DNA of 64,000 nucleotides from Apostichopus japonicus (taxonomy: Eukaryota > Echinodermata > Holothuroidea > Aspidochirotida > Stichopodidae), in NCBI RefSeq assembly GCF_037975245.1, contig NC_092569.1:6318501-6382500 (forward strand), read 5' to 3'. Both the position numbers and the translations under genes were made by a program. Shown one piece after another: positions 59,401 to 64,000 of this stretch. A model generated the notes under the pieces. That model saw only the letters and a list, made by a program, of their open reading frames with translations, made no database searches and was not told where the DNA came from. How positions within the stretch are numbered: the stretch's first letter is position 1; each line of letters opens with the position of its first letter.

Positions 59401-62400
59401 TGAAATAAATTTAATTCATTTAGTTTACGCACTGCAGTATATCGGTGGATGCTTATTTCATGGAACATATGTTTTGTAAAACGTTTACTATTATGATATT
59501 GTTGTTCTTGTCTGCTTGTACGTACCGTAGACAACTCAATGAAAGTATCTGTTTGAATTTGATTCAGTCATTTCCGCTGTGAGAGAATTTTCTATATAAA
59601 TTGATCTCTTAGAGAATAAAACCGTTCCCTAGTTTCGAACGAAATCGGGAAAATATATTATAATGCATTATAACTCAATATTAAAGATTCCACGTTATAG
59701 TTAAGGTGACACCCCTGAGTGTTATTCTTAGACAAAGGTATATATATTACATAAACTAAACCGAGAAATTAAGTAAATTACAGCATGTAGGATTTTCTTT
59801 TTAGATCAGAAAATAGTCAAATCGTTGAATCATTTTGAAAACCTTCTATCACGGACAATCCCTGTTGAAAACTGAGTATCTTTAATTGTTAACAAAAATA
59901 TTTTTGTTTACAATAAAGATTAATATAAAATTAAAACAGCTAAATAATATTTGGAAAGCAAATGGAGCGTGTTTCTATGTTATACTGCATTCGGAACGAA
60001 AGTGTTGAGAGCACGGTTGCCTCATACATGTAATATTATACCAAAAATTCTCTACAATATCTCTGTTGGCTAATTTAGGGTTCTCGTTGTAATACTTGAT
60101 ATTACTATTATTGGGCTCTTCTAGGCGCCGTCGTTCTCCCTCTGATAAATTTTGTTACCGCAAGGGCTGTTATTACAAGCGGTTTAAGATAGAGAACTTA
60201 GCTAAACGTTCTAAATATTAACATATTAATAAATATTGTACATTTTGTTTATTCATAGTGTCTGTTATTTCAAACGTTTTATCAAATTGAGTTTTTGTCT
60301 CTTCAAAGGAAAAGGAAAAATCTTGTTTATATATGGTTTATTCTTCTCTCAAATTAAATCATTGTACTTTATATATATATATTTACTGCCAATATAAGTA
60401 TTGTGATATATTGTTTCAACTTCCCAAACTGAATTTATTAGCGTATTGTGTTTGTTTTATTTGTGCAAACCAGGAAACTATTGTTAAATTATACTTTGTT
60501 TAAGTTAAAGAGGCATAGATACATATCAATGTACTAGATGGAAGGTCCACATCAGAGTAATTGAGTTTTACCTTTACGTGTTTGTCTATTTTGGCTTCGC
60601 ACGCATCTAAATCAAATATGCGAATTTCTATATACTAACTTCTTAATTTTATACAACGTTGCTAGTATCTAGGTTTATTAGGGTGATAGTTCTCTCGCTG
60701 AATAAATATTTGTTTCAAATGATATACTCTCCTTTTATTTCTTTTTGTTATACTGCGTGCATGTCAATGGCTCTATATTTACTATCAAAAGGAAGTTAAA
60801 TAATTGGAAGTTAACTGGATATGAGTTTGGTCAACGGATTTATCATTCGAAACAATAGTATGATTATTCACCATTACTGGCAGTCATTTTCATTGTCACA
60901 GAACTAGAACTAGAACTAGAAGTTACAAGTTGCTCCCCAACCCACTTAACCCTTGTTTTGTTTCAAACACAACGGTATTGTCATCACAAACCCTCCTAAC
61001 ACAAAAAACACCCAAATTCCCGTCATGTGTACGACAGTTCTGATAGTGAGCCATATATGCTATAGTTTACTTTATCATACTTTTATATAAAATACATGAA
61101 TACGTTTAATAGCCATTCGACTGAGCTGTTACTTTTTGTATTAATTTCCGTTTGACAGGATGCTCTAGAGACAATCAATGATGTCACCGGTGATAGTAGT
61201 TTAGGTAAGTGATTTTATATTTATGCTGTTTCTTCCTAGGCGGTCGTTATTACCGTTCAGTAATAACTATGTTAATGTTTATGAAAGGGTATATTTTACA
61301 CGGCACCATTTGAATCGAACGTTTTGTGTACTTCAAACGAACAGATGGGTATCAGCAGGGAGTTGTTATGGACAGGGAGTTGTTATGGAAAAAAAACAGC
61401 GGAAACATTCATTACACCGTATAAAATACGTTGAATCATTGGATTCATCGCATGTAACTGGTACATAGGCAACAGTGGTAATTATATGTAACCTAAAATA
61501 CCAATGTGACTCAGCTCACAAAGAAATCCAATTTTGTTTTAACGTACTAGGTTCGTCGTACTTCTTCTATCAACAATCGGAATACCCGAGAGATTGCAGA
61601 GAAGTCCAGGAGGAATGTTCATCTCAAACCTCTACTGGTGTCTTCGTGATCAAACCAGATGGCTATTCGGAGCCTTTTGAGGTTTACTGTGATAACGCAG
61701 ACAGTTCTGGCGGATGGACGGTAGGTTTCAACAGTGTGTTCACTTTACAAGTTTCTTGTCATCTTTCTTTGGTACGAGTGGATGAATCATAGCATATATA
61801 ATAGCATATAGGATGTCAAATGTATGTAACTGTAATTATCAGGCTTAAATTTAAGACAAACGTTAAATATTTCCCTCATTGTGGTTTGCACTCTTTTTTA
61901 AAACAGAACCTGCATCCCCGATTGGACATTGGTGCCCGACAATTCCCTCGCCAAACCTTTCTCCCCATTCTGTAGATTCGTACTAACATTATGCACAATA
62001 TGTGCATCCTGATATGAAGCAGTACGCAATATTTGTCAAAAGAGCGGTTTCTAGTGACGTTTATTTCACAATACACATAACCTGCTTAGAATTCAGTTTC
62101 TAAATCATTAACACCATTAGGTAATACAGCGTCGCATTGACGGTTCCATCGACTTCAGCCGTGACTGGGACAGCTACAAGTCTGGTTTCGGCTTTCTAGC
62201 TCAGGAATTCTGGCTCGGCAATGACAAACTTTCTTACTTTACCAATCAAAAGAAGTATCAATTGATGATTGAGATGACTTTATCAAACGGTTCCTTCATC
62301 CGGGTGTCTTACGACAACTTCCGCATTAGTGATGAGTTCAGCAACTTCAAGTTTGTCAGCCTCGGACAGTTCTCTGGAAGAACAGGTAAGTTATATCAAT

Positions 62401-64000
62401 ATTTCTGCTTAATATCCTTATGTGTGTTTCCCTTAGCTGAGGTTTCAGGTCAAATTACCTCTAGTTCTCTACAGATGACAATTTGGAATTCATAAAGCCC
62501 TTACAGGCGCGGATTCGGGGGTCTGTTGTTGTACCCCTCCCCCATCCCCTCTAATTTCAATGTCACATTAAAAAGGTTGTGGTTATTGGAAAATTATTAC
62601 GTAGAGACCGAGTGTTAGACATAATTTATAGCCTAATTATGCCTTCAATTGTGCAATTTAATCTCTAAAACCTTCTTCTTTTCCGGGTGATCCTCCTATT
62701 TTTAAATCTGCTCTCAACAACAATGAGCCACGCCCTATACTGTCGTGGATCTGCTACTGTTTCATCATTCACTTATATAACTTCCACCTTCATTTTGAAA
62801 TTTTTATTACTATTTGGTGAGACTGTAACTTCATGAAATTACTCCTTCTCTTTCTGGATGACAACTGATGAATTCAGTTATTCACAAAAGCAGTTGTCAT
62901 AAATGTTTAGAGCTTATCTGAGAACAATAAGAAGCTATGATCATGTCGCTAGAGAACATTTACACCCGGCCATCTTTTGCTTTCCTGATGTGTGTAGTTA
63001 TATCGGCTATTAACACAAGTTTTACAGCATGGTCATTACAATGAATATACATAACGGAGTTTAAATCATCATAATGTTTCAATTTGAGGTATTTTCTTAA
63101 GCCTACCGACATATTTCATCCATGCAGACGTAATAACTATGTGCCCCTACAACATGGTCTATAGAAACTGTAGTATTTCCTGCCAGCGGACTTGTGGTGC
63201 TCCAGAAATGTGTCAGGCTGGGATCTGTAATGAAGCCGAAGCCTGTGTTTGTTCCGATGGCTACTTCACGAAGGAATCAGACTGTGTACCTCAAGAACAG
63301 TGTGGATGTTACGAATCAGAGGGACAAACAGTTATTCCAGTCAGTTGTTTTTCATTTCATTTGTCTAACTTTTGGGCAGTCAAATCTGCGGGTATATGTC
63401 AAAGACTGTGCAATGGGACAGTTTTCCAACAACAGTAAAGTTCACGACTCTTTTCCATAACGACAGTCACTGTTCATACTGTTTATAGTAAAACAATGAG
63501 CGCAATATAAGTCCAATCAAACTCCAATATATAAATTAGAAGTTCATTTAACTATACAGTTATAGGAATACCTGTAAAATTATAATATACTCCGCGTAGA
63601 GAATTTTAGTGCTTAACAAGACATACAACCGAACATTATTTACCATGAATGATAATAAACCCACCATCAGGCGTAAAATGCAAACTGTAACTGTAAAAAG
63701 GGACGTAAGAATTAAATTTTGTTTTTCAGGAAAGTGGCTCTTACGTGAACCTTAACTGTTCAAGAAAAGGTGTTTGTACCGACGGGCAGATCACGTGGGA
63801 TGAAGCATATGCATGCAGTCCTAACGCAGTTTGTGACGACAGGGACAACATAACACAATGCTATTGTACTGGTGGCTACAGAGGAGACGGTGAAAATTGC
63901 ACGAGACCACCTAAAGATTGTCAGGAAATTTACGATGATGAATCTAGGGACAACGGTATATACAAAATCAAACCAACCGGCTGGACTGGCGAGGCTTTTG
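56372..64000 (+). CDS. Gene D (3' truncated by window end): half-FReD/TIL/EGF-like/FReD protein
   Basis: Exons: 56372-56449, 61159-61204, 61551-61720, 62121-62385, 63128-63339, and 63730 to the window edge (first 271 bases of exon 6). All are open and in phase with the same splice signals as gene C. Encoded so far: signal peptide, linker, first FReD without terminal exon, intact TIL, TILa-like and EGF-like domains and the start of the second FReD. Compared with gene C by eye: exon 1 identical, exon 2 one difference, exons 3 and 4 five each, exons 5 and 6 none. Exons 7 and 8 are expected just beyond the window. Confidence 0.9.
56450..61158. other. Gene D intron 1
   Basis: Near-identical to gene C intron 1 apart from one loss of about 180 bases near 58603 and small indels. 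The open frame at 59129-59479 is rejected as a gene. Confidence 0.7.
61159..61204 (+). CDS. Gene D exon 2: linker
   Basis: 46 bases, phase 0 to 1, GACAG acceptor and GTAAGTG donor; ends Asp-Ser-Ser-Leu plus one base. Confidence 0.82.
61551..61720 (+). CDS. Gene D exon 3: start of FReD 1
   Basis: 170 bases, phase 1 to 0. Carries Val-Ile-Lys-Pro-Asp-Gly-Tyr-Ser where gene C has Val-Phe-Lys-Pro-Asp-Gly-Tyr-Leu. Confidence 0.93.
62121..62385 (+). CDS. Gene D exon 4: middle of FReD 1
   Basis: 265 bases, phase 0 to 1. Leu to Phe, Phe to Leu and Val to Met relative to gene C around the Thr-Asn-Gln-Lys-Lys-Tyr-Gln motif. Confidence 0.94.
62386..63127. other. Gene D intron 4
   Basis: 742 bases, near-identical to gene C intron 4, with the same extra segment absent from gene B. 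No supported gene. Confidence 0.65.
63128..63339 (+). CDS. Gene D exon 5: TIL cysteine-rich domain
   Basis: 212 bases, identical by eye to gene C exon 5, without the 8-base deletion of gene B. Confidence 0.93.
63730..64000 (+). CDS. Gene D exon 6, partial
   Basis: TTCAG acceptor; the 271 bases present are identical by eye to gene C exon 6 and stop within Gly-Glu-Ala-Phe of the second FReD. Confidence 0.92.

Larger units (their letters stand above)
54001..64000. repeat. Recent segmental duplication, copy D
   Basis: Partner of 35407-45569, running to the end of the window. Differences seen are scattered substitutions, small indels (for example a short duplication near 54335) and one loss of about 180 bases in intron 1. 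Confidence 0.85.

Noticed and set aside
1-64000. CRISPR arrays, rRNA, tRNA and bacterial features
   Set aside because: None seen; the repeats present are eukaryotic tandem or transposon repeats without spacer structure.

Overview
The window is eukaryotic genomic DNA from an animal: AT-rich, with small exons, GT-AG introns, microsatellites and several families of non-autonomous DNA transposons. The only protein genes I can support encode secreted fibrinogen-related (FReD) proteins. Tandem FReD genes carrying TIL and EGF-like modules, together with hAT-like, Kolobok/T2-like and foldback elements, suggest a marine invertebrate deuterostome. An echinoderm such as a sea cucumber is my best guess, by inference only.

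Layout (all genes on +). A decayed terminal FReD exon lies at 295-558. Gene A spans 1816-12382, gene B 20333-30824, gene C 37751-47898 and gene D 56372 to beyond the window end. All share one eight-exon plan: (1) signal peptide; (2) short linker; (3-4) the N-terminal two thirds of a first FReD that lacks its usual terminal exon; (5) a TIL cysteine-rich domain; (6) a TILa-like segment, an EGF-like domain and the start of a second FReD; (7-8) the rest of that complete FReD. Gene C is fully open (531 aa) and gene D is open as far as it goes. Gene B has an 8-bp deletion and stop in exon 5. Gene A has a phase problem at the exon 5 donor. Exons 4 and 7 both end in phase 1, and exons 3 and 6 both end in phase 0 after the same Gly-Trp-Thr codons. 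Skipping exons 5-7 (or 4-6) would therefore give an in-frame single-FReD secreted protein and bypass both lesions.

Genes B, C and D are successive copies of a 17-18.6 kb unit. From about 35407 (unit C) and 54001 (unit D) the two copies become almost identical and stay so to the window end. Upstream of that point they are clearly more diverged, which suggests a very recent duplication or conversion tract, or an unresolved haplotype duplication in the assembly. Units differ by clean transposon insertions: a TTAA-flanked Kolobok/T2-like element in gene B, a hAT element with a perfect 8-bp target duplication downstream of gene C, and a palindromic MITE upstream of gene D. Each of genes B-D has a foldback element 1.0-1.4 kb upstream of its signal-peptide exon, and units C and D also carry decayed FReD terminal exons.

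Functionally the products look like secreted lectin-like or immune-recognition proteins. FReD domains of ficolins, tachylectins and molluscan FREPs bind acetylated sugars and pathogen surfaces; applying that role here is inference. No rRNA, tRNA, CRISPR array or prokaryotic feature was seen.
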